DNA of 64,000 nt from Crocinitomicaceae bacterium. GTDB taxonomy: Bacteria > Bacteroidota > Bacteroidia > Flavobacteriales_D > Crocinitomicaceae. The stretch is from assembly GCA_022447585.1 (NCBI GenBank), contig JAKVAR010000009.1:121133-185132 (forward strand). The letters run 5' to 3'. The position numbers and the translations under genes are program-made. Position 1 is the first letter of the stretch. Each line of letters begins with the position of its first letter. Shown piece after piece: positions 8,779 to 16,594 of the stretch. The notes below the pieces were generated by a model. That model searched no databases. It worked only from the letters and a program-made list of their open reading frames with translations, and was not told the origin of the DNA.

Positions 8779-9972
8779 ATGATTGAATTATCAGACAGAT
8801 TAAACGCGATGGAAGAGTCTGCAACCATTGCAATGTCGAGAAAAAGTAGAGAGTTGCGTGCCGAAGGGAAGGACGTCATTTCATTAAGTTTAGGAGAGCC
8901 AGATTTTTATACTCCTGAGTTTATTAAGGATGCTGCCGTGAAAGCGATGAAAGATAACTTTACAACTTACACGCCTGTTCCAGGTTATGATGATTTGAGA
9001 TTAGCAATTTCTGAGAAATTCAAAAGGGATAATGATTTAAACTATGGTTTAGATCAAATTGTTGTTTCTACAGGAGCAAAACAGTCTTTAGCTAATGTGG
9101 TTATGAGTATAATCAATAATGGAGATGAGGTTATTATTCCTGCTCCATTTTGGGTTTCTTACATTGAGATTGTTAAAGTTTCTGAAGGAACTCCTGTAAT
9201 TGTTAATGCCGGTATTGAAAATGATTTTAAAATTACACCAAGCCAATTAGAGGCGGCTATAACGCCTAAGACTAAAATGATGATGTTTTCAACTCCATGT
9301 AATCCAACTGGTTCAGTTTACAGTAAAGATGAGTTAAGAGCATTGGCTGATGTGATTAAAAAATATCCAAATCTAGTTGTTGTAAGTGATGAGATTTATG
9401 AACATATTAACTTTACTACTAAACATGCTAGTTTAGCGCAATTTGATGATGTCTACGATCAAGTCGTTACAGTGAACGGTGTTTCTAAGGCTTGGGCCAT
9501 GACAGGTTGGAGATTAGGGTACATTGGTGCAAGTGTCAGAATAGCAAATGCATGTACTAAAATGCAAGGACAGTTTACTTCTGGGACGTGTTCAATTACT
9601 CAGAAAGCTGCAATTGCTGCCTTGAAAGCTGATCCTGTTGTTTTGGAAGATATGATTGGAGCTTTTAAGAGTCGACGCAAGCTTGTTTTAGATGCATTGG
9701 AGGGAATCAAGGGTGTAAAGACAAATGTTCCTGAAGGCGCTTTTTATGTATTCCCAGATGTTTCTTCTTTTTATGGAAAAGAAGTGAATGGAGCGAAAAT
9801 TGATTCGGGAAGTGATCTTTGTATGTATCTTTTAGAGCATGCTAACGTAGCACTAGTAACCGGAGAGGCATTCGGAGATCCAAATTGTATTCGAATTTCT
9901 TATGCTGCATCCGAAGAAACATTAACTGAAGCAATGAACAGAATTAAAGTTGCTTTGGAAAAATTGAGTTAA
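8779..9972 (+). CDS. Pyridoxal-phosphate aminotransferase class I (aspartate aminotransferase type)
   Basis: A 397-residue fold-type I aminotransferase, full length for the family. The PLP Schiff-base lysine is K237 in SKAWAMTGWRLGY. Other family blocks are SLGEPDFYTP (about 37), STPCNPTGS (about 171) and SDEIYEHI (about 203, where D204 contacts the pyridine nitrogen). It most likely exchanges the amino group between aspartate (or a related amino acid) and 2-oxoglutarate in the cytoplasm. Substrate choice within this subgroup (aspartate, aromatic or prephenate) cannot be settled by motif alone. Its stop is directly followed by the start of the sugar kinase gene. Confidence 0.9.
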   Translation: MIELSDRLNAMEESATIAMSRKSRELRAEGKDVISLSLGEPDFYTPEFIKDAAVKAMKDNFTTYTPVPGYDDLRLAISEKFKRDNDLNYGLDQIVVSTGAKQSLANVVMSIINNGDEVIIPAPFWVSYIEIVKVSEGTPVIVNAGIENDFKITPSQLEAAITPKTKMMMFSTPCNPTGSVYSKDELRALADVIKKYPNLVVVSDEIYEHINFTTKHASLAQFDDVYDQVVTVNGVSKAWAMTGWRLGYIGASVRIANACTKMQGQFTSGTCSITQKAAIAALKADPVVLEDMIGAFKSRRKLVLDALEGIKGVKTNVPEGAFYVFPDVSSFYGKEVNGAKIDSGSDLCMYLLEHANVALVTGEAFGDPNCIRISYAASEETLTEAMNRIKVALEKLS

Positions 9973-10959
9973 ATGACAGCTGAAGCAATATTTCAAGGAT
10001 TCACACAAAAACGTGTTCTAGTTATTGGAGACGTAATGATTGATGCATATTTGAGAGGAAGTGTCACAAGGGTTAGTCCTGAAGCGCCTGTGCCAATTAT
10101 TAACCTTTCTAAGTCTGAAGATAGACTCGGTGGAGCTGCGAATGTTGCACTTAATCTCCTAGCTCTGGGTGCAGAGCCTATTTTGTGTGCTGTTATCGGT
10201 GATGACAAAGGAGCAGATAAATTTGATGTGCTTCTAGATAAAAGGAATTTATCTAAAGAAGGAATTATTCGAAGTTCAAATAGAGAGACAACTACAAAGA
10301 CCAGAGTTATTGGTAATAATCAACAACTCCTTAGAATTGATGAAGAGTGCATAAATCTTTTGAACAAAGAGGAAGAACGTTTGTTTATTGATCACGTTAA
10401 ATCAATAATTGAAACGAATGTAGATGCTATTATCCTTGAAGATTATAACAAAGGACTCTTAACTAAAAGCGTAATTTCTGAGATTGTCCAATTTGCAAAC
10501 GATAGAAATATTATTGTAACGGTTGATCCAAAGAAAGATCAGTTTTTTGACTATCAAAATGTCACTTTATTTAAACCAAATTTGAAGGAGTTAAAAGAAG
10601 GACTGGGGTTAGAATTTGATGTTCTTGATAAACCTGCATTTGAGAATGCAATTCAATTATTAGAGAATAAATTGAATAATAAAATCAGTTTTGTCACTCT
10701 TTCTGAACATGGTGTTTTTGTTAAAGAGAATGCGAAGAAAGACTATATTCCTGCACACATTAGAAATATATCCGATGTAAGTGGAGCAGGTGATACAGTG
10801 ATTTCCGTTGCAACATTATGTTTAACGGTTGGTATTAAACCTGATTTAATGGCTGAAATTGCGAATTTAGCTGGTGGTCTTGTTTGCGAAGAAAGTGGAG
10901 TGATTCCTGTGAATAAGGAGTTATTACTTAGTGAAGTTCAAAAATTAGTGCTTGCATGA
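9973..10959 (+). CDS. PfkB-family kinase, HldE/RfaE N-domain type
   Basis: A 328-residue ribokinase-family protein resembling the kinase half of HldE, which phosphorylates D-glycero-beta-D-manno-heptose 7-phosphate at C1 during ADP-heptose synthesis. Evidence is VLVIGDVMIDAYLRG (about 15-29), the sugar-site block DRLGGAANVALNL (about 50-62) and the catalytic GAGD at 271-274 (D274 as general base). The C-terminal nucleotidyltransferase domain of bifunctional HldE is absent. It starts on the base after the aminotransferase stop and overlaps trkH by 4 bases, so the three genes are very likely co-transcribed. Exact sugar specificity is inferred. Confidence 0.83.
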   Translation: MTAEAIFQGFTQKRVLVIGDVMIDAYLRGSVTRVSPEAPVPIINLSKSEDRLGGAANVALNLLALGAEPILCAVIGDDKGADKFDVLLDKRNLSKEGIIRSSNRETTTKTRVIGNNQQLLRIDEECINLLNKEEERLFIDHVKSIIETNVDAIILEDYNKGLLTKSVISEIVQFANDRNIIVTVDPKKDQFFDYQNVTLFKPNLKELKEGLGLEFDVLDKPAFENAIQLLENKLNNKISFVTLSEHGVFVKENAKKDYIPAHIRNISDVSGAGDTVISVATLCLTVGIKPDLMAEIANLAGGLVCEESGVIPVNKELLLSEVQKLVLA

Positions 10960-12785
10960 GTATAAAGGAATTTAGAGAAAGGGTTAATCTCCTTATTTAT
11001 GATGTCAAACCAAAAGTTTTTGGTGCATTGACAATCATGAATATTCTAGTTTCCTTAACTGCCATCAGTACGCTTGTCTATTATTACGGTTTTGAACTGA
11101 CAGAATTTAGTGAAGATCTTTGTTTTACAATACTTGAAATAAGCTTTGGATTCTATATTTTTCGATATTTTGTTAAGTTACTCTTCGATTTTCATCCGCC
11201 CACATTTATAAGGAATAATTGGTTTGAAGGGGTTATCATATCCCTTTTGTTGATTGAAGGAATTGCGTATAACTTTTTTGGAACAATGATTATCGAACCT
11301 GTATTTGAATCTATTGGGTTTGAGGATTTTGGTGCGTTTTCGATGATTTTTGTGCAGTTATTTGTATTCATTATTTTGATGAATAACCTTTTCAAACAAA
11401 GGAATTTCAAACCATGGATGAAGATCCATCCGGGCTGGTTATTTACCATTTCAATTGCCATGATGACCGTACTTGGAGGTTTTTTATTAATGCTTCCTGA
11501 AATGTCTCGTGTTGAAGGTGGTATGGGGTTTATTGATTCTCTTTTCTTATCTATGTCCTCTGTGAGTGTTACGGGGCTGTCTACCATTGATGTTGCCAAT
11601 ACATTGACCTTTAAAGGTCAAATGATTGTATTGATCTTAATTAAGTTAGGTGGTTTGAATACGATTGCATTTGGTGCATTGATGCTCGTTGTAGCTAAGT
11701 TTGGTGTGGGAATTAAGTATCATGAAGTAATTGAAGATTTTGTTAACAATGACTCCATTCTGAAGGCAAGTTCAATGCTTGCGAAAATAGTACTTTGGGC
11801 AACCACAATTGAAGTAATTGGAATCATTTTATTATTCATAGGTTTTGGGAATGATGGTGTTTTTGCTGATACTGGACATCGATTCTTTCAGTCTATTTTT
11901 CATGGCGTCTCAGGTTTCAATAATGCAGGACTATCAACACTTCAGGGTGGATTGATGCATCCCGATGTGATTAACAATACTTTTGTACATACTGTAATTT
12001 TTATTCTATTCTTCTTCGGAGGTTTTGGAATGATCTATATGTTTGATGTGTTCGAAGTGAAGAGATTGAGGGAGCGAATGAAAACCCCTTGGAAAACAAT
12101 TGAGTTTGGAACAAAAATTTCATTGTATTTCACATTAGGACTTTTAGTGTTTGGAGCAATCATTTTCCTTATTTTTGAATGGAATAATGGTTTATCTGAA
12201 AAAGGGACGCTGGGTGCAGTTATAACAGCCTTATTTGAGTCAATGACAACAAGAAATGCTGGGTTTAATGTTGTAGATACTTCGGCACTGTCCATGCCCG
12301 TGATTATTGTCTTTCTTTTTTTGATGTTTATTGGTGCTTCTTCTGGTTCAGCTGGAGGTGGTATTAGAACTTCTACTTTTGCCATTATGTGGGCTTCATT
12401 AATATCAACAATTAAAGGAAAACCAAATACTGAATTATTTAAAAGAACAATTTCAAATGATACAGTGTTAAAGGCATATGCCATTTTCCTTTTCTTTGTT
12501 GTTGGAAATATTGTGGGGCCATTTATTTTAGCAATTTCAGAAGCCGATTTGTTGGCCACTGGAAAATATGATTTCATGGACTTAGTTTTTGAACACGTTT
12601 CAGCGGCTAGTACGGTTGGACTTTCAACGGGTATGACAGCAGATCTAAGTGGCGTAGGAAAAATTGTTTTAATAGTAGCAATGTTTATTGGTCGTGTAGG
12701 AACATTAACACTGGCTTACCTGGTTGGTAAGAAAGTTATAAGTAAGAATTATAAATACCCAAAAGGCCACACGATGGTCGGATAA
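10956..12785 (+). CDS. trkH: TrkH/KtrB-family potassium transporter
   Basis: A polytopic membrane protein of 609 residues that forms the K+-translocating subunit of a Trk/Ktr system. The four selectivity-filter repeats are visible: SVTGLST (about 203), GFNNAGLST (about 321), TTRNAGFNV (about 432) and ASTVGLSTG (about 550). It is about 110-120 residues longer than typical TrkH because of extra hydrophobic segments before the first repeat. The gating partner TrkA is not next to it. Its start overlaps the sugar kinase stop (ATGA), and the menaquinone methyltransferase gene follows after 3 bases. Confidence 0.93.
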   Translation: MSIKEFRERVNLLIYDVKPKVFGALTIMNILVSLTAISTLVYYYGFELTEFSEDLCFTILEISFGFYIFRYFVKLLFDFHPPTFIRNNWFEGVIISLLLIEGIAYNFFGTMIIEPVFESIGFEDFGAFSMIFVQLFVFIILMNNLFKQRNFKPWMKIHPGWLFTISIAMMTVLGGFLLMLPEMSRVEGGMGFIDSLFLSMSSVSVTGLSTIDVANTLTFKGQMIVLILIKLGGLNTIAFGALMLVVAKFGVGIKYHEVIEDFVNNDSILKASSMLAKIVLWATTIEVIGIILLFIGFGNDGVFADTGHRFFQSIFHGVSGFNNAGLSTLQGGLMHPDVINNTFVHTVIFILFFFGGFGMIYMFDVFEVKRLRERMKTPWKTIEFGTKISLYFTLGLLVFGAIIFLIFEWNNGLSEKGTLGAVITALFESMTTRNAGFNVVDTSALSMPVIIVFLFLMFIGASSGSAGGGIRTSTFAIMWASLISTIKGKPNTELFKRTISNDTVLKAYAIFLFFVVGNIVGPFILAISEADLLATGKYDFMDLVFEHVSAASTVGLSTGMTADLSGVGKIVLIVAMFIGRVGTLTLAYLVGKKVISKNYKYPKGHTMVG

Positions 12786-12788
12786 GTT

Positions 12789-13523
12789 ATGTCAGAACAA
12801 AAAGTAGTTAAGCCATATAATAACGATGCTTCATCTAAAAAAGAAGAAGTAGCAGAGATGTTTAATAACATTTCAAAGCGTTATGATTTTTTAAATCACT
12901 TCCTCTCGTTAGGAATTGATAAGATTTGGAGGAAAAAAGCCATACGTGTTCTCGGTGAAGTAAAACCAAAGAAAATTCTTGATATTGCAACAGAAACTGG
13001 AGATTTTGCTATTGCTTCATTGAAATTAAATCCTGAACAAGTTGTTGGAGTAGACATTTCTCAAGGAATGTTAAATGTAGGAAAGGTTAAAATGAAAAAG
13101 AAAGGGTATGATCATATTGTCTCTATGCAAATAGGTGATTCAGAAGATCTTCCTTTCGATTCAAATCACTTTGATGGATTAACAGTAGGATTTGGTGTTC
13201 GTAATTATCAAAATTTAGAGAAAGGATTAGCTGATATGTTAAGAGTTCTTAAGCCGGAAGGTAAAGCTGTAATTCTTGAGTTTTCTAAACCAAAAAAGTT
13301 TCCGATCAAACAATTATTCGGGTTTTATTCTAGATTCATGATTCCATTTTTTGGGAAGTTTATCTCAAAGGATAAAAGAGCGTATGAATATTTACCAGAA
13401 TCGGTTGCGGCTTTTCCTGAGGGGCAAGACTTCATAAATATTATGAAAAAAGTGGGGTACAAAGACATTAAATCTCAATTGGTTTCAGGTGGAATAGCAA
13501 CTATTTATTCAGGAATTAAGTAA
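12789..13523 (+). CDS. ubiE: Demethylmenaquinone methyltransferase UbiE/MenG
   Basis: A 244-residue SAM-dependent methyltransferase for the last step of menaquinone synthesis, making the quinone used by respiring Bacteroidota. Family motifs are FNNISKRYDFLNHFLSLGID (about 24-43), the SAM-binding block LDIATETGDFAIAS (about 64-77), VGFGVRNYQN (about 132) and the late block RVLKPEGKAVILEFSKP. The SAM loop reads ATETGD where ATGTGD is usual, which is worth noting. The placement just before porT is a frequent Flavobacteriia gene order. Confidence 0.94.
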   Translation: MSEQKVVKPYNNDASSKKEEVAEMFNNISKRYDFLNHFLSLGIDKIWRKKAIRVLGEVKPKKILDIATETGDFAIASLKLNPEQVVGVDISQGMLNVGKVKMKKKGYDHIVSMQIGDSEDLPFDSNHFDGLTVGFGVRNYQNLEKGLADMLRVLKPEGKAVILEFSKPKKFPIKQLFGFYSRFMIPFFGKFISKDKRAYEYLPESVAAFPEGQDFINIMKKVGYKDIKSQLVSGGIATIYSGIK

Positions 13524-13569
13524 AGTGAATTTTAAACTAACGCAATATCAGTTTTTGAATAACGTTTCT

Positions 13570-14286
13570 ATGGACATGAAGATTTGTTTATTTGTCATCT
13601 TGTTTATCAGTTTTAGCAGCCTTTCACAACGTGAAAAACCGCAAAACTATCGACGTTTTGATGAGAAAACAATTCATTTTGGTTTTATGTTAGGGGCAAA
13701 TACTTCAAGCTTTACTTTGTTTCAAAAACCCAATGCTTATGCGGATTATGGTTTAAAATCATTGAAGTTAAGGTCTTCTCCAGGAGGCCAGGTCGGAATT
13801 GTTACAACATTGAAACTGGGAACTCCTGTGGTGCGATTAAGGTTTGTACCTACATTGTCTTTTCAAGAGCGCGTTTTAACATATCAATTTGAAGATCCAG
13901 ATGATTTAGAAAATGATGTGTTTAATGAAGAACGGATTAATTCCACAAACTTGGACTTTCCTTTAATGTTCCAGTTTAGAACGTTAAGAGTGAATAATTT
14001 TGCTGCTTATGCATTATTTGGAGGGCAATATTCGACTGATTTACAATCACAAGAAAATGCTTCGCAAGATTTCAATGATCCGTTTATCAAGATTAAGCAG
14101 CACGACTTCCAAGCGCAAGTTGGGGGAGGGGTCGAGTTCTTTGCTCCGTATTTTAAGTTTGGAATGGAAATTAAATATTCTCATGGATTTGTGAATTCTT
14201 TTGTACCAGAAAATACGTTTATCGCTAGACCGATTGAATCAACATATAACCGCGTTTGGTGGTTTTCTATAATCTTTGAAGGTTAA
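13570..14286 (+). CDS. porT: Type IX secretion system protein PorT
   Basis: An outer-membrane beta-barrel protein needed for type IX secretion, the Bacteroidota route for exporting proteins with C-terminal sorting domains. Starting at ATG 13570 gives a 238-residue protein with a clear signal peptide (MDMKICLFVILFISFSSLS, then QREK). An upstream in-frame GTG at 13525 would bury this signal, so I chose the internal ATG (13576 is also possible). The rest is a series of amphipathic strands, with IHFGFMLGANTSSF, VTTLKLGTPVVRLRFVPTLSF and a C-terminal RVWWFSIIFEG. Position directly after ubiE supports the PorT assignment over a generic barrel. The stop overlaps the next ATG (TAATG). Confidence 0.83.
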   Translation: MDMKICLFVILFISFSSLSQREKPQNYRRFDEKTIHFGFMLGANTSSFTLFQKPNAYADYGLKSLKLRSSPGGQVGIVTTLKLGTPVVRLRFVPTLSFQERVLTYQFEDPDDLENDVFNEERINSTNLDFPLMFQFRTLRVNNFAAYALFGGQYSTDLQSQENASQDFNDPFIKIKQHDFQAQVGGGVEFFAPYFKFGMEIKYSHGFVNSFVPENTFIARPIESTYNRVWWFSIIFEG

Positions 14287-15833
14287 TGTCTTTACAAATA
14301 CAGTTTCAATGTTCTCCAGAACAGGCAAAGGATGATAGTTACATTTCTAATCGCATTAAAAATGATCTTGATTTAGATTCTGATGATTTCATATTTAAAT
14401 GGAGGAAAAGATCCATTGATGCTAGAAAGAGACAGATTAAAATTAATTGTAGCTTTGATGTATATCAAGAGGGTGAAGCCATTGAGGTATTAGGTTCGTT
14501 TATTCCGACTGATGTAAGTCAAGAGAGAGAAATCGCTATTATTGGTTTCGGTCCGGCTGGATTGTTTGCGGCTTTAAGGGCATTAGAAGTTGGGTTAAAG
14601 CCGATCATTTATGAACGAGGAAAAGATGTACGCTCTAGACGAAGAGATTTGGCTACTTTGAATAAACAATGCATTGTCAATCCTGAATCGAATTACTGTT
14701 TTGGTGAGGGTGGTGCAGGAACGTATTCTGATGGTAAGTTGTATACAAGATCAAAGAAAAGAGGTGATGTGAAAAGGGCACTGGAATGGTTTGTACAATT
14801 CGGCGCTACTGAAGATATTCTTGTTGATGCTCATCCGCATATCGGCACAAATAAACTGCCGCAAATTATTGTCGAGATGCGTGAAACTATTATTAAATAT
14901 GGAGGAGAGGTCCATTTTGGATCTAAAGTAACAAATATTGTTTCTGAGAATGGAAGGGTAACGGGTGTTGAAATTAACGAAGAAAATGTGGTTAATTATG
15001 ATCATGTCATTTTAGCAACTGGACATTCTGCTAGAGATATTTTTGATTTATTTCTAAATAATGAATGGAGACTTGAGGCAAAAGCTTTTGCCCTTGGGGT
15101 GAGAATTGAACACCCTCAAGAATTAATCGATAAAATTCAATATCATGGTAGGTTAAATGACGCGTTTTTACCGCCAGCCTCCTATAGTCTTGTTGCACAA
15201 GTGAAAGGTAGGGGTGTCTATTCATTCTGTATGTGTCCTGGTGGGATAGTTGCGCCATGTGCTACAGCTCAAGAGGAAGTTGTTACAAATGGCTGGTCTC
15301 CTTCAAAAAGAAATAATCCATACTCGAATTCTGGAATTGTTGTTTCTATATCGCCTGAAGATTTTAAAGGGAAAGAGAACGACCCCATGGTTTGTCTTGA
15401 TTTTCAAAAAAGTGTTGAGCGTGATTGTTGGGAAGCCGCTGGTAAAACACAGAAAGTACCGGCTCAGCGATTAATGGATTTCTTGAATGGAAAAGTTTCT
15501 TCTGATTTGCCAAATACTTCATATCAGCCAGGATTGGTTTCTTTAGACCTTAATGAGGTGTTACCGAAAGTAGTTGCTGATAGTTTAAAAGGCGCTTTTA
15601 GGGAATTTGGAAATAAAATGAATGGTTTCCTTACCAACGATGCAGTTTTACATGCTCCCGAGTCAAGAACATCATCACCAGTTCAAATTCCAAGAGATCA
15701 GAACTTGCAACACCCGGATTTAAAAGGGTTGTTTCCATGTGCCGAAGGGGCAGGTTATGCTGGTGGAATAATTTCAGCAGCTATCGATGGTATTAAATGT
15801 GTGAATCAGATTCAAGCTGAATTAGAGGTTTAA
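14286..15833 (+). CDS. FAD-dependent oxidoreductase, COG2509 type
   Basis: A 515-residue flavoprotein of the 'FAD-dependent dehydrogenase' group (COG2509), whose reaction is not established. The N-terminal 80 residues form a small alpha/beta domain. The FAD Rossmann motif is IIGFGPAGLFAAL (about 85-97). FGEGGAGTYSDGKLYTRSKK follows at about 140, and HVILATGHSARDIF at about 240. The C-terminal block FPCAEGAGYAGGIISAAIDG closes the cofactor site. It begins on the last base of the porT stop, so translational coupling is likely. It overlaps the convergent rRNA/tRNA methyltransferase gene by 4 bases. Confidence 0.85.
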   Translation: MSLQIQFQCSPEQAKDDSYISNRIKNDLDLDSDDFIFKWRKRSIDARKRQIKINCSFDVYQEGEAIEVLGSFIPTDVSQEREIAIIGFGPAGLFAALRALEVGLKPIIYERGKDVRSRRRDLATLNKQCIVNPESNYCFGEGGAGTYSDGKLYTRSKKRGDVKRALEWFVQFGATEDILVDAHPHIGTNKLPQIIVEMRETIIKYGGEVHFGSKVTNIVSENGRVTGVEINEENVVNYDHVILATGHSARDIFDLFLNNEWRLEAKAFALGVRIEHPQELIDKIQYHGRLNDAFLPPASYSLVAQVKGRGVYSFCMCPGGIVAPCATAQEEVVTNGWSPSKRNNPYSNSGIVVSISPEDFKGKENDPMVCLDFQKSVERDCWEAAGKTQKVPAQRLMDFLNGKVSSDLPNTSYQPGLVSLDLNEVLPKVVADSLKGAFREFGNKMNGFLTNDAVLHAPESRTSSPVQIPRDQNLQHPDLKGLFPCAEGAGYAGGIISAAIDGIKCVNQIQAELEV

Positions 15834-16552
15834 TTATTTCGACAAAATTCAGAAAGGATTATCCCTGTTGCAATCGAAACATTTAAAGATTCTGCACCTC
15901 CAAAACGCGGAATATGAATGGCTTTCGTAATCAATTTTTCTATTTCGGAAGAAATTCCTTTGCCTTCATTTCCCATAACAATAATTCCTTTGCGGATTAA
16001 ATCTTCTTTATAGATGTTTTCTCCTTCCAAAAAAGCTCCAAAAATAGGTAAGTCAGACGTTTGTAAAAAAGTTCCCAAGTCTCTATATTCTACTGGAATT
16101 CTATAAATTGATCCCATACTGGATTGAATAACTTTCGCGTTAAATATGTCTACTGTATTTTTCGAACAAATAATCTTGTCGACATTGTACCAGTCGCAAG
16201 TTCTCAGAATTGTTCCCATATTTCCAGGATCTTGAATATTATCTAACGCAACGATGAATTCGGCGTTTGTTTTAGAACTCAACTTTGGTTTTCTGGCAAT
16301 AGCCAGTAATCTATTCGTGTTTTGAAGTAAACTAAGTTCTTTTAGTGTTCGTTCGTCAGTTATATGGCAGTCTAATGAGCATTTAAAATTGGCATCAGAA
16401 GTGCAAAGTAATTCGATATATTCAGGCCAAAGATCAATAAGCTCTAGAACCATTTTTTCACCTTCAATGATAAATAATCCTTCTGCATCGCGATTTTTCT
16501 TTTTTTGTAGGGATCTAATCCACTTAATCTTATTTTTCGAGAGAGATTCCAC
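15830..16552 (-). CDS. TrmH/SpoU-family RNA 2'-O-methyltransferase
   Basis: A 240-residue SPOUT methyltransferase that adds a 2'-O-methyl group to a tRNA or rRNA nucleotide. The N-terminal substrate-binding domain (about 1-90) is followed by the knotted SAM domain with motif 1 (IVALDNIQDPGNMGTILRTC, about 105-124), motif 2 (IIVMGNEGKGIS, about 190) and motif 3 (ESLNVSIATGIILSEF, about 221). The target nucleotide cannot be inferred. It is divergent from tamL, an arrangement often seen in Bacteroidota. Confidence 0.9.
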   Translation of the reverse strand: MESLSKNKIKWIRSLQKKKNRDAEGLFIIEGEKMVLELIDLWPEYIELLCTSDANFKCSLDCHITDERTLKELSLLQNTNRLLAIARKPKLSSKTNAEFIVALDNIQDPGNMGTILRTCDWYNVDKIICSKNTVDIFNAKVIQSSMGSIYRIPVEYRDLGTFLQTSDLPIFGAFLEGENIYKEDLIRKGIIVMGNEGKGISSEIEKLITKAIHIPRFGGAESLNVSIATGIILSEFCRNN

Positions 16553-16565
16553 CGTTGCTTTTTAT

Positions 16566-16573
16566 TACTTTTG
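16566..16573 (+). promoter_or_regulatory. -7 box for tamL that decides its start
   Basis: TACTTTTG is an exact TAnnTTTG match. It overlaps the first possible in-frame start (TTG at 16571), so a transcript from here would begin after that codon. This favours the second TTG at 16595 as the real translation start of tamL. Confidence 0.5.
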
Positions 16574-16594
16574 CTTTATATTCAAAAATACAGA

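Noticed and set aside
12035-12577. 180-codon open frame opposite trkH on the minus strand
   Set aside because: It is a shadow of the trkH gene: its composition mirrors the membrane protein, and the four selectivity-filter motifs prove the plus strand.
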